From: Ruegeria sp. ANG-S4 | GTDB taxonomy: Bacteria; Pseudomonadota; Alphaproteobacteria; Rhodobacterales; Rhodobacteraceae | Length of the DNA stretch: 64,000 bases | Reading direction: 5' to 3' | Assembly (NCBI RefSeq): GCF_000814005.1 | Contig: NZ_JWLK01000001.1 | Span: 124,001-188,000 of the forward strand | Part shown: positions 36,519 through 44,505 of the stretch, one piece after another | Layout: every line of letters starts with the position of its first letter | How positions within the stretch are numbered: the first letter of the stretch is position 1 | Notes under the pieces: generated by a model | What the model saw: the letters and a program-made list of their open reading frames with translations, nothing else | The model's database searches: none | Told to the model about the DNA's origin: nothing | Translations under genes and position numbers: made by a program

Positions 36519-37016
36519 CTATTCCTTTGGGTGAACATAGACCAGTGTTGGATCATCATCGGGCGTCGGGGCACTCGCATCCAACACGCATCCGATCCGC
36601 TCAGCCAATCGAATTGATGCTGTGTTGTCCGGGTCAATATAGCTTACAGCCCGCGACCATTTCAGGAATTTACAAGCATGAGTTCCAAGCGCGGTCACAG
36701 CCTCAGCAGCAAAACCTTGGCCCTCGTCTTCAGTCGACCAAATAGACCATGTGAGCTCTTTCTCGGGCCATCCGTTTGGATACCACGGACCAGCTATACC
36801 AATAGCTTTTTGAGAGTCTTTGCGGCAGATCACAAAGGGCCCCGTTTGGTGAAGCGCCCAATGCCCAAGAAAAACTGCATAGACACGCCAGGCAAGATCG
36901 GTCTTGCCTTTGCCGCCACCGACGAACCGAGCGCGTTCTGAGGTAAAGAAGGTGGTCCAGCCAGCTAGGTCATCAGATTGCGGTTTGCGAAGGAACAGGC
37001 GTTCAGTTTCAATCAT
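36519..37016 (-). CDS. GNAT family N-acetyltransferase (RimJ-like)
   Basis: A 165-residue acetyltransferase starting MIETERLFLRKPQSDDLAGW, the usual RimJ/Acetyltransf_3 N-terminus. The acetyl-CoA region reads WSTEDEGQGFAAEAVTAL (x-x-GxGx-x-A), followed by NTASIRLAERIGCVLDA. An ATG nine codons upstream (37043) is also possible; neither start has a good ribosome site. Target unknown. Confidence 0.85.
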   Translation of the reverse strand: MIETERLFLRKPQSDDLAGWTTFFTSERARFVGGGKGKTDLAWRVYAVFLGHWALHQTGPFVICRKDSQKAIGIAGPWYPNGWPEKELTWSIWSTEDEGQGFAAEAVTALGTHACKFLKWSRAVSYIDPDNTASIRLAERIGCVLDASAPTPDDDPTLVYVHPKE

Positions 37017-37108
37017 AGCGATCACTTCGATAAGTTCATTCATTCAGTCAAAGGCACCAGCCATCGTTGTTCGTAAGCTCGATACCCAACACGGTTGATG
37101 TGTGTCAG

Positions 37109-38302
37109 TCAAACATTGAAGCGGGCGTTCCAGGTTTGCACGCGCGCGGCATCTCGCTCCTCGTAGGCGCGCATCGCCTCAGGCAGGCATTCAGGGCCGG
37201 ATAAATTCCGAGCTTCGGCAAGTTCAGTCAACCGCATGGTGTACCAGGCCGTCACGCCGCCTTCCGGTGGATTTTGGAACCTTGGGAAAGTGGGGGCTTG
37301 ATTGTCGCCTTCGAGCCAACGGGTTGGGAGTGATGGATCAAGAACAAGCGCGCGCGCCAGCCCGATTAAATCGACACCAACGGAAAGGGCATTCAAAGCC
37401 TGCTCGTAGGTCTTGAACCCACCTGTGAGCATCAGGGGCTTTGATGTCAAACAGCGAGCGCGGCGTGCGAAGTCGACAAAGTAAGGGCCTTTTCCGGCGG
37501 CATCAGAAGCGGCCCGCGCACCGGGAAAGTAAGTACCGCCACTGATGTCGACGAGATCAAGGCTTGTTTCGTTCAGCGCAGCGACGACCTTCAGAGCGTC
37601 CTCTTCGCTGAGCCCACCTTGTAACTGGTCTGAGGCGTTGAGCTTGATCCCGATAGGAAAACCTGGGCCAACTTGCTGGCGGACTTCGGAGATAACTTCG
37701 ATAATCAGACGCATTCGGTTTTCGATGGGACCGCCATACTCATCCTCTCTTTTGTTGAAAAGCGGGGACAGGAATTGGCTGAGCAGGAACCCGTGCGCGG
37801 CGTGTATTTGAACCCCGCCAAACCCAGTCTGCTTAGCCAAAAGAGCTGTGCGGGCAAAGTTTGATGGGTATCGTTTGATCTCTTCCAGAGAAAGCGCACC
37901 ACATTTCAGTGCGCCCACTTCAAGCGCGCTCGGGCCTTTTGGCGTACTGATTGGGGAATGCGCCATTGCGCCAGCGTCACCAAGCTGAAGCCAAAGTTGT
38001 GCACTTTTGTTTGATCCCGCCTCGGCAAGGCGTCGAAACTGAGGCAGGTCTGCATCGTCCCTCAACACCAAGTTGCCCGGCTTCTCAGCTTTGCTGGGAT
38101 TGCCTTGAACCTCACCAATGATCGCCAATGCCAACCCACCATCGGCCCATTGCCTGTACAGGCTGATCTGTGGATCTGTTGGATTACCTCGCCCATCTCC
38201 GAGGGAGTCCGACATCGCGGACTTGGCAATTCGGTTCTTCAGCACCACGCCGCAAGGCAGTTCCAAATTGCTCGCCAGGGGATGGTGATATCGCATGCTC
38301 AT
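37109..38302 (-). CDS. Old yellow enzyme family NADH:flavin oxidoreductase
   Basis: A 397-residue FMN-binding TIM barrel. It has the OYE signature VQIHAAHGFLLSQFLSPLFN (H-A-A-H-G-Y/F-L-x-x-x-F-L-S-P), NKREDEYGGPIENRMRL, a flavin-site arginine region and the C-terminal MLTGGFKTYEQALNAL and DLIGLARALV. Such enzymes reduce activated C=C bonds in enals, enones and quinones. A perfect inverted repeat lies 55 bases upstream of the start and may be its operator. It lies between two LysR/GlxA modules and fits the electrophile-reduction theme of this region. Confidence 0.9.
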   Translation of the reverse strand: MSMRYHHPLASNLELPCGVVLKNRIAKSAMSDSLGDGRGNPTDPQISLYRQWADGGLALAIIGEVQGNPSKAEKPGNLVLRDDADLPQFRRLAEAGSNKSAQLWLQLGDAGAMAHSPISTPKGPSALEVGALKCGALSLEEIKRYPSNFARTALLAKQTGFGGVQIHAAHGFLLSQFLSPLFNKREDEYGGPIENRMRLIIEVISEVRQQVGPGFPIGIKLNASDQLQGGLSEEDALKVVAALNETSLDLVDISGGTYFPGARAASDAAGKGPYFVDFARRARCLTSKPLMLTGGFKTYEQALNALSVGVDLIGLARALVLDPSLPTRWLEGDNQAPTFPRFQNPPEGGVTAWYTMRLTELAEARNLSGPECLPEAMRAYEERDAARVQTWNARFNV

Positions 38303-38356
38303 ACCGGTGCCCGTCTATCCATCAGTGAGGAAAGTCGATCAAATGGATCGCTTTAT

Positions 38357-38381
38357 TGATAGAGATTCAATGCCTCTATCA
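38357..38381. promoter_or_regulatory. Perfect inverted repeat, candidate operator of the OYE gene
   Basis: TGATAGAG (38357-38364), 9-base spacer, CTCTATCA (38374-38381). The arms are perfectly complementary. It lies 55 bases upstream of the OYE start (38302), where an operator or activator site is expected. A dimeric regulator such as the LysR at 38738-39649 or an unlinked TetR/MarR could bind it (inference). Confidence 0.5.
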
Positions 38382-38737
38382 GAAAGAACCGAGGTGAATC
38401 GGACAACTTTGAAGTTTCGGGATTAGGACACCAGGTTCACTACTGAGATAGACATAGGGTAAACAGAGTCTTCAAAACAGAACTGCTGAATTCTTGCGCT
38501 GCTTGGGTATTGCAAAGCTCACAGTTGAACGTCCGGTTTTGACTGCCACCGGTCGCTGGCGCAAGTTGCAGATAAATTTGGTCTTGAACCCATAACGCGA
38601 TTTTGCGGCTGTACGGAGAACAGCAACAAATTCCCTATATTCACAATGCAGGCCATTTCTTGGCTCAGTTTCACTAGGTCACGACGGCTGGATTCTGAAA
38701 CGCTTTCGGCCACCTAACAATCCGGTCAACGGATTTT
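38382..38737. other. Non-coding gap
   Basis: I see no supported gene between the candidate operator and the LysR stop. The stretch near 38515-38575 has words (GCAAAGCTCACAGTTGAACG, GTCCGGTTTTGACTGCC) like the decayed intergenic repeats elsewhere. Confidence 0.4.
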
Positions 38738-39649
38738 TCACACAATAATACCTGGGATGTTGCCAAAACCCTCTTCAAGCGCGTCGATGAATGCAGAAAG
38801 CCGACGCGGTTGGCGCCTCGCAGGGAGATACGCGAGGTTCACGTCCAGCATTGCTGCCCGCCAATCAGGAAGTAAGTCAATCAGATCGCCTGATGCAAGT
38901 TCCGACGCAACGAACCATCTGGGCAGAACTGCCGCCCCAAGCCCCGATAGCGCTGCATTTTTTAGTGACATGATGTTGTTTGTCGACAACTTGGCAGCAA
39001 CATTCAGATCGCATTGCTCACCATCTGAATGAGATAGCCCGACATTTGCCCCTTCAAACGGCGTCAGGGACACGAATGGAAGCTCTTTTGCGCCATCCGG
39101 TCTGGAGCCCTTGATTTGTTTCGCAATCGATGGAGTGCCGACAACCAACCTTTCAACCCGCCCTAGACGACGCACGATAAGTGTGTCGTCAGGGACAGGT
39201 CCAACCTTGATCCAGCAATCGCATCCAATTTCTGCAAAGCGAATTGGCTCATCCTGCAAATGCCAGTTTAACGTGACGTTGGGATGTGCGGCCTGAAATC
39301 CGATTGCGATTTCCGCAAGATGCAATTGACCGAGCGCGACGGGCGCAACGATCCTCAGCGGACCTCTCAAGGTCTCAGGATCAGGCGCATGTTGCTCCTC
39401 TAATGTATCCCATCCGGCAAGCAACTCGCGGGCATCGGCAAGCACGTCAAGTCCTGTCTCCGTCAACGCCAATGAATGCGTTGTGCGACGCGCAAGCTGG
39501 ACCCCAAGGCGCTCTTCCAGGTCTTTCAATTGACGACTGGCGGAGCCTTGAGAAATGCCCAGATCACGTGCGGCACCACTGATTGTGCCCTTTTCGGCGA
39601 TGCGCACAAAAGTTTCGAGAAGGGCGAGGCGGTCTAATGGTTTGCTCAT
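38738..39649 (-). CDS. LysR family transcriptional regulator
   Basis: A 303-residue LysR protein of the CrgA-like group. The helix-turn-helix is AARDLGISQGSASRQLKDLE and the effector domain begins with LRGPLRIVAPVALGQLHLAE. It is divergent from the aldo/keto reductase-VOC-membrane operon (104 bases apart). A short palindrome TGCAT-A-ATGCA (39649-39659) overlaps its own start codon and could serve in autoregulation (weak evidence). Its effector is unknown; an electrophile or quinone is plausible. Confidence 0.9.
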   Translation of the reverse strand: MSKPLDRLALLETFVRIAEKGTISGAARDLGISQGSASRQLKDLEERLGVQLARRTTHSLALTETGLDVLADARELLAGWDTLEEQHAPDPETLRGPLRIVAPVALGQLHLAEIAIGFQAAHPNVTLNWHLQDEPIRFAEIGCDCWIKVGPVPDDTLIVRRLGRVERLVVGTPSIAKQIKGSRPDGAKELPFVSLTPFEGANVGLSHSDGEQCDLNVAAKLSTNNIMSLKNAALSGLGAAVLPRWFVASELASGDLIDLLPDWRAAMLDVNLAYLPARRQPRRLSAFIDALEEGFGNIPGIIV

Positions 39650-39753
39650 GCATAATGCAGATAACAGATACCCTTATAAACTGTCTACAGAGTATCCTCG
39701 GCTTCAATCATCTTACTCCTCAACAGCAACGACTTGTCATGAGGAAAACTCAG

Positions 39754-40521
39754 ATGACCAAAAGAACCTTCAAAATAACCAACGATCTGACCGTGAACCG
39801 CCTCGGTTACGGCGCCATGCGTCTTACAGATCAGCCCAGCAATTTTGGCCCCTATCCCAAGTGGGACCAGGGACTTGCCCTGCTGCGCCGTGCAGCCGAT
39901 CTTGGCGTGAACTTCTTCGACAGTGCCTGGGCCTACGGGCCAGAACATGCTGACCGCATTGTGGGTGAGGCGCTTGAGGGTCGGGATGTCGTTCTGGCCA
40001 CAAAGGGCGGTGTCGATAAACCAGAACCAGGCAAGATCATAACCGACGGTAGCCGTGACGCATTACTTAATCAGGTTGATCGAGCCCTCGTCAATCTGCG
40101 CCGCGACCGCATTGATCTGTTCCAGCTTCACCGTGTCGACCCAGAAACACCCATCGAAACCTCGATTGCTGCTCTCGCGGAAGCACAAGCGGACGGGCGT
40201 ATTGGCCATATCGGCCTGTCCAACGTATCGCGCGAACAGCTCGACCGAGCCCTTTCGGTGACTCCAATCGCAAGTGTTCAGAACCGCTTCAATATGAACG
40301 AAGCCGACGAAGATAACCTTGTCGACTATACAGCGAACAAAGGCATTGCCTTTATCCCTTACGGGCCGCTCGGCGCGCATCCAATGCGTCAGGGTGCCAA
40401 GCTCGAACCCAAAGAGGCCATCGCTTGGCTTCTGAAGCGCTCGCCAAACATCGTTGTCATCCCCGGAACGACGTCGATCCAGCATCTCGAAGAGAACTGG
40501 TCGGCATGGGATCTCGCTTAA
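39754..40521 (+). CDS. Aldo/keto reductase
   Basis: A 255-residue AKR. The NADPH-barrel features are clear: LGYGAMRLTDQ, the catalytic Asp-Tyr region NFFDSAWAYGPEHADRIVGE, the catalytic Lys in VVLATKGGV, FQLHRVDPETPIETSIAAL and the C-terminal phosphate site IVVIPGTTSIQHLEEN. The frame is open upstream, but the ATG at 39754 has GAGGA at 39741-39745 and the proper family start. It is the first gene of an operon with a VOC protein and a small membrane protein, divergent from LysR. Reduces aldehydes or ketones (family knowledge). Confidence 0.92.
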   Translation: MTKRTFKITNDLTVNRLGYGAMRLTDQPSNFGPYPKWDQGLALLRRAADLGVNFFDSAWAYGPEHADRIVGEALEGRDVVLATKGGVDKPEPGKIITDGSRDALLNQVDRALVNLRRDRIDLFQLHRVDPETPIETSIAALAEAQADGRIGHIGLSNVSREQLDRALSVTPIASVQNRFNMNEADEDNLVDYTANKGIAFIPYGPLGAHPMRQGAKLEPKEAIAWLLKRSPNIVVIPGTTSIQHLEENWSAWDLA

Positions 40522-40546
40522 TCGCCTCGATAAAGGAGCAAAAAAG

Positions 40547-41017
40547 ATGGCCGCATCAGCACAAAGCACAACCAACCTCGGAAAACTCACCATGGAGCAT
40601 GTGATGATCTCCACAGACGACTACGCCGAGACGATTTCCTGGTATGTCGACAAGCTCGATTTCGACATTCACCACGAATGGACGGTTCCAGACCTTCCAG
40701 GCATCAAGCTGGCCTACCTGAAGCGTGGTGACTTCTTGATCGAAGTTGTCGAAACGCCAGATGCACTTCAGGTTCGCAAGACTCCCCAGGACCTTGGCGA
40801 AGCGCTTGCTGACCGCGGCATTGGCCACCTCGCGTTTCTAACGCCGGATGTCGACGGTGTTGCGTCAATCCTAACTGAGCGCGGCGTTGAAATGGTGGTT
40901 CCTCCGACAAGTTTCCCTGATGCCGGTCGGCGACTGATCTTCATTCAGGACAACAATGGCAACTTCATAGAGTTCCTGACGCCGCTGTCAGAATTGGAGG
41001 GAGAACACGACAAATGA
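40547..41017 (+). CDS. VOC family (glyoxalase/dioxygenase fold) protein
   Basis: A 156-residue single VOC protein. The two beta-alpha-beta-beta-beta modules are LTMEHVMISTDDYAETISWY and GIGHLAFLTPDVDGVASILT, with candidate metal ligands His (MEHVMI), Glu (LIEVVE), His (GHLAF) and Glu (NFIEFLTP). The start at 40547 has an AAGGAG site; upstream in-frame codons are ignored. Its stop overlaps the ATG of the next gene (ATGA). Likely a glyoxalase, epimerase or dioxygenase acting with the reductase on a toxic carbonyl (inference). Confidence 0.9.
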   Translation: MAASAQSTTNLGKLTMEHVMISTDDYAETISWYVDKLDFDIHHEWTVPDLPGIKLAYLKRGDFLIEVVETPDALQVRKTPQDLGEALADRGIGHLAFLTPDVDGVASILTERGVEMVVPPTSFPDAGRRLIFIQDNNGNFIEFLTPLSELEGEHDK

Positions 41018-41223
41018 CCCAGAACATTCACAAGCTGGCATTGCTGACCTGGGCCGTCGTCTACCCGATGATCACGCTTCTTCTGACAGGGTTGGAGCCC
41101 TTTGTCAGCGATCTCGCAACACCGCTTCGCACCCTCATCCTGACTGCATTGATGGTGCCGGCGATGGTCTACGTGGCCATGCCATTTGCAAAATCACGCT
41201 TGAAAAGCTGGCTTGAACACTGA
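41014..41223 (+). CDS. Small membrane protein (two helices)
   Basis: A 69-residue protein with two hydrophobic segments (LALLTWAVVYPMITLLLTGL and LRTLILTALMVPAMVYVAMP) and a short basic C-terminus. It starts within the stop of the VOC gene (ATGA overlap), so translation is coupled. The pattern recalls small DUF2798-like membrane proteins, but I do not assign it firmly. Function unknown. Confidence 0.65.
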   Translation: MTQNIHKLALLTWAVVYPMITLLLTGLEPFVSDLATPLRTLILTALMVPAMVYVAMPFAKSRLKSWLEH

Positions 41224-41243
41224 ACGCAAGAAAGGACCTCAAA

Positions 41244-41303
41244 ATGCTAGATCAGACCCAAACCAACCCCGTAACTACACAGGCGAAGTCTTGTTGCTTA
41301 TGA
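41244..41303 (+). pseudogene. Truncated gene start with intact ribosome site
   Basis: AAAGGA at 41231-41236 precedes ATG 41244, but the frame closes after 19 codons (MLDQTQTNPVTTQAKSCCL). It follows the operon by 20 bases. It looks like the first codons of a fourth operon gene whose body was lost; alternatively a leader peptide. Family unknown. Confidence 0.35.
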
Positions 41304-41357
41304 AGTCTCTCTCAACCGGCACTGCCTAAACCGCCAGAAAATCCAAAAGATACTGCG

Positions 41358-41576
41358 ATGTCCTCCTATTGGCTCATATTATCGGCCGCTGGTGTCAGCT
41401 TCACGTTGGGCAGCGTGCTTCTCAAACAGTTTGCGGTCACCGGTCTGGGTTATGTCCTGCTTTTCGCCGTTCTTGCATTGGGGCTTGGCAATCTGGCCTC
41501 TATTCGTCTGCTGGCACCCGGTCTCGGGCAGCCGGTTTCGTGGGGTCCAGTCTTCCTTCGCACGCCCATTTCTTGA
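41358..41576 (+). pseudogene. Truncated small multidrug/EamA-like membrane protein fragment
   Basis: The 72-codon frame MSSYWLILSAAGVSFTLGSV continues through two helices (YVLLFAVLALGLGNLASIRL) and GLGQPV, which resembles the first half of four-helix SMR/EamA-like proteins of about 105 residues. After GLGQ the sequence departs from that pattern and ends in a stop, while the opposite-strand gene 41500-41766 extends into it. It is probably the 5' remnant of a broken transporter gene. Confidence 0.5.
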
Positions 41577-41766
41577 TGCAGACTTCGGTCTCCTTGGGTT
41601 TTGCGAATTCGTCGTCTTTGGCCATAATCACCACAGCGGCTTCACAAGGCGTGAGTCCCATGGTTTCACATACGCCCATTGCGTAAAGTTGGTCATCTCT
41701 TTCCTGAACTGCTGAAGAAACCTTCATGGCCGAAAGCGCCATATCTACACTGATTTCATAAACCAT
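41500..41766 (-). CDS. Hypothetical protein
   Basis: An 88-residue soluble protein with no recognised family. It starts at ATG 41766 with a GGAAAGG site at good spacing. The middle reads ETMGLTPCEAAVVIMAKDDE, with three cysteines in the whole protein. The last 25 or so codons run antisense through the truncated membrane gene, so the present C-terminus may be the product of a DNA junction near 41545. Function unknown. Confidence 0.45.
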   Translation of the reverse strand: MVYEISVDMALSAMKVSSAVQERDDQLYAMGVCETMGLTPCEAAVVIMAKDDEFAKPKETEVCIKKWACEGRLDPTKPAARDRVPADE

Positions 41767-41992
41767 TGCCTTTCCAGTGCCTTTCTTTATTCAACACCAT
41801 ATCGCGTGACAAACTTGATGCTCATGAATTTGGTAATGATTAACCGAGTATTAGGTCTTCTTTAGCCAGTTCAGGGCCGCCTTCTTCATGGGACTTTCCT
41901 TGAAATTCGTGACGTCCAGGCGTCCCCAATCTGGCATGTGGTTTCCGCGTAAAGCGGGGCGTCGTCCTCAACCAATCGGCTTGGGCATGTCC

Positions 41993-42235
41993 TCAATTGC
42001 AAACTGATTGCCCGGCATACATTCCCAGACCGGCACCCGCTGCCGTAGCCAGGGTTTTGCCCGATCCGCCACCAAAACGGTTGCCAACCACCCCACCGAG
42101 AGCTGCGCCACCCAGAATGCCAGCGGCACAGCGCGCATCGTGCTGAACTTGCGCTTGCGTCGGCGTGCTGGGCGCTCCACATGCTGCCAAAACGAATGTG
42201 CCGCCAAGCAGGCAGGCCAAAACTGTCTTCTTCAT
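41993..42235 (-). CDS. Glycine-zipper lipoprotein
   Basis: An 80-residue small lipoprotein. Residues 1-19 form a lipoprotein signal with the lipobox LAAC (MKKTVLACLLGGTFVLAACG). The mature part contains a glycine-zipper stretch, GGAALGGVVGNRFGGGSGKT and AAGAGLGMYAG, which can insert in the membrane as a helix pair. AGGAAG lies before the ATG at 42235. It follows the periplasmic protein gene 42280-42504 by 44 bases on the same strand. Confidence 0.83.
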   Translation of the reverse strand: MKKTVLACLLGGTFVLAACGAPSTPTQAQVQHDARCAAGILGGAALGGVVGNRFGGGSGKTLATAAGAGLGMYAGQSVCN

Positions 42236-42279
42236 TCTTGCTTCCTTCCGTTTGTGATTGCTGCGCTTTGATGTTCCGT

Positions 42280-42504
42280 TCACTTCTCGCTCCAGTTCCC
42301 ACAGGTTGGAGGGGTCAATTCAACGGGTTCGCGTGACACGACCAATTCAGGATTCACACGACACATCCGCAACTGTCCGGTTTCGGTATCGGTTTGAACC
42401 AGCAATATGCCGGACAGCATTAACGTTTCGAATTTGCCTTCATCCCCAAGGGCGCTTGTTGCGGCGAACAGCGCTGCGGCTACGGGAAGCGCAAGTTTTT
42501 TCAA
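42280..42504 (-). CDS. Hypothetical periplasmic protein
   Basis: A 74-residue protein starting at TTG 42504, preceded at 7 bases by AGGAG. Residues 1-20 form a signal peptide (KKLALPVAAALFAATSALG) with likely cleavage after ALG. The mature part of about 54 residues has two cysteines and no recognised domain. It probably shares a transcript with the glycine-zipper lipoprotein downstream. Confidence 0.65.
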   Translation of the reverse strand: MKKLALPVAAALFAATSALGDEGKFETLMLSGILLVQTDTETGQLRMCRVNPELVVSREPVELTPPTCGNWSEK

Positions 42505-42992
42505 GACAAAACTCCTTTTGGGGCAATAGCAACAGCCTCGGCTGCGCTTCATTCGGGGGCAAAAGACATCCTGTTCGCTGAAGTGCGAAGCCTAGGTTGC
42601 GACGATACTTCTTGGATATGAATTTGAACTCACGGAGTTTAAGTGAGTCCGCTAGATTAGCGGTGCGCTTTAAGAAACATTAAGACTTTTTCAGAAACAG
42701 GTGATGTCATCTGTATTATGCCGGGAAACAGCCATCGACATCGCTGGATTGATCATAGCTAAACTCCGCCATTTGATTGTGACACTTTAGGGGGCGAACT
42801 CTGGGTGTGAATTTATCGAGTGGGGTCTGTTTTCTGGCGTGGTGAATTGCGTCGGTTTGATTGGGCAAGCAGGGATGACTGCGTAACCTACATGGTCCAT
42901 GTTCCAGATGATCCATCAGGATTTCACTTGGTCGGACTTGTTGGCCAAAGGGCCAGCATGAGGTTAGCCACAAGTTGAGCGCATTTTCTGGG
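42505..42992. other. Non-coding stretch
   Basis: No gene is supported over these 488 bases. A minus-strand open frame at 42716-43042 has no ribosome site and no recognisable domain. It adjoins miniature element B. Confidence 0.5.
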
Positions 42993-43168
42993 TTGCGCGA
43001 ATTAACAGGCAGTAAATTCAGACTTACGCGTAAATGTTGCACAGAATTATGGGCGCTGATCCAGTAGTTTTCTCAATGAAATCTATCTTTTAGGAGCAGT
43101 GTTTATAGCGCACCTGCAGGGTTCGTGGAGACGCGACTGAATCCTCTGGCAATCAATTTTTGCGCTGT
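42993..43168 (+). mobile_element. Miniature element B (diverged copy of element A)
   Basis: Left motifs TTGCGCGAATTAACAGGC (42993), TTCAGACTTACGCG (43017) and TTGCACAGAATTATGGGCG (43037) match the three left motifs of element A in order and spacing. The following 75 bases align with A through shared blocks CCAG, TTTTCT, AAATC, AGGA, GCAG and TTTATnGCGC. The right end CAATTTTTGCGCTGT (43155-43169) matches A's GTTTTGCGCTGT; the other inverted motifs are worn away. Same orientation as A. Confidence 0.5.
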
Positions 43169-43197
43169 AGTCACCCGTGAATCTGCGCTGCTTCGCC

Positions 43198-44085
43198 TCA
43201 GCTTGCGCCAAACTTGCGGCGCAAGTGTTCGGCCAAGGCCGTAATGCGTCGTGGTTGGGCCCGACTGGGCGGGAACATCATTTGCAACGGCTTTGGAGGT
43301 GGGAGGAACTCTTCCAAAACTGAAACCAGCCTACCAGATCGAATATCATCGCCCACGTCCAGCTCCGATTTCAAGACAATCCCATGGCCAGCAATCGCCC
43401 AATCGCGGATGAGGGCACCGTCATTGACTATTCGATTTCCTTTTACCGAGATGCGCCGGGCACTTGGTCCTGACCCAAACTCCCAAACACTGTCGATCGT
43501 GTCCCCAAACCTCATGACCAGGCAGTTATGCTCCAATAGGTCTTCTGGCTGCTTGGGCATTCCGAAATTGGCCAGGTATTCCGGGGATGCACAGACGAAC
43601 CGATAGTAGCTTCCTAGATTCCGCAACCTGAGCGAGCTGTCCGTGATGTTGCCGAAGCGAACGGCAAGGTCAAAACCCTGCCCTACCAGGTCGACGTAGC
43701 CGTCCGATAGCGACAGCTCAATGGAGACAGCAGGGTTCGTTTTGGTGAATTCAACAATGACGTCGGATACGATGCTCCGTCCCAGGTCGATGGGCGCACT
43801 TATACGAATTGGACCAGACAGCGTTTCAGCGCCATGCCGAACAAGTGTGTCCAGATCCGCAACCTCACTGAGAACGTTTTTTGCACCATCGGCGAGGACC
43901 CGGCCTTCGTCGGTCAGGCTGATGGAACGGGTTGTGCGGTTGAACAAAACCACTCCGTAATACGCTTCCAGAGCTGCGAGGCGTTCGGACACCGTCGTAG
44001 TCGACACCCCCGTCTCTCGCGCCGCGGCCACAAGACTGCCCTTCTCGGCTATGGTCAGAAACAAGCGAAGATTGTCCAAAAGCAT
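43198..44085 (-). CDS. LysR family transcriptional regulator
   Basis: A 295-residue LysR protein. The DNA-binding domain is MLLDNLRLFLTIAEKGSLVA followed by RETGVSTTTVSERLAALEAY; the effector domain begins LSGPIRISAPIDLGRSIVSD. The ATG at 44085 gives the standard N-terminus, and the longer frame is rejected. An imperfect dyad (44087-44103) lies right against the start. It is divergent from the monooxygenase-oxidoreductase-VOC operon (104 bases apart), which it probably controls. Confidence 0.92.
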   Translation of the reverse strand: MLLDNLRLFLTIAEKGSLVAAARETGVSTTTVSERLAALEAYYGVVLFNRTTRSISLTDEGRVLADGAKNVLSEVADLDTLVRHGAETLSGPIRISAPIDLGRSIVSDVIVEFTKTNPAVSIELSLSDGYVDLVGQGFDLAVRFGNITDSSLRLRNLGSYYRFVCASPEYLANFGMPKQPEDLLEHNCLVMRFGDTIDSVWEFGSGPSARRISVKGNRIVNDGALIRDWAIAGHGIVLKSELDVGDDIRSGRLVSVLEEFLPPPKPLQMMFPPSRAQPRRITALAEHLRRKFGAS

Positions 44086-44086
44086 T

Positions 44087-44103
44087 ATACGGATTTTCCG
44101 GAT
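44087..44103. promoter_or_regulatory. Dyad next to LysR start
   Basis: ATACGGA-TTT-TCCGGAT: arms match at 6 of 7 positions around a 3-base centre. It lies directly upstream of the LysR start and within the shared control region with the ABM-monooxygenase operon, a usual place for a LysR autoregulatory site. Confidence 0.4.
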
Positions 44104-44189
44104 TATATGTTTGATTTTGTCCTGTTTATCCCGGAATGGCCGCGGCGTAAATCTCGCCCATCGCGTATGAGAACAAGGAACCTGCTCCA

Positions 44190-44480
44190 ATGTCCAAGCT
44201 GACAATCGTCGCCAACATCAAAGCCAACCCCGATAAGATTGACCTTGTAAAGGCTGAGCTTTTCAAGCTCATCGACATTACCCGCGCCGAAGAGGGTTGC
44301 ATCAACTATGACCTGCATCAGGATAACGACAATCCGGCACATTTCCTGTTTTACGAAAATTGGGAAAGCCGAGAGCTATGGCAGACCCACATGGGCGCTC
44401 AGCATCTGGCTGCGTATCTGGAAGCAACCGAAGGCGCCGTTGCAGAATTCACTTTGAATGAAATGACCATCATCGGTTGA
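44190..44480 (+). CDS. Putative quinol monooxygenase (ABM superfamily)
   Basis: A 96-residue antibiotic-biosynthesis-monooxygenase-fold protein. It shows the full short family pattern: TIVANIKANPDKIDLVKAEL, EEGCINYDLHQDNDNPAHFL, FYENWESRELWQTHM and HLAAYLEATEG. Members such as YgiN act on quinols without cofactor. AAGGA precedes the start. It is the first gene of a three-gene operon with an MDR oxidoreductase and a VOC protein. Confidence 0.93.
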   Translation: MSKLTIVANIKANPDKIDLVKAELFKLIDITRAEEGCINYDLHQDNDNPAHFLFYENWESRELWQTHMGAQHLAAYLEATEGAVAEFTLNEMTIIG

Positions 44481-44505
44481 TAAAGAAGGGACAAAGGAAC
44501 GCGTT

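Noticed and set aside
42716..43042. 108-codon minus-strand frame that looked like possible transposase debris
   Set aside because: No recognisable transposase motif and no ribosome site; runs into element B.
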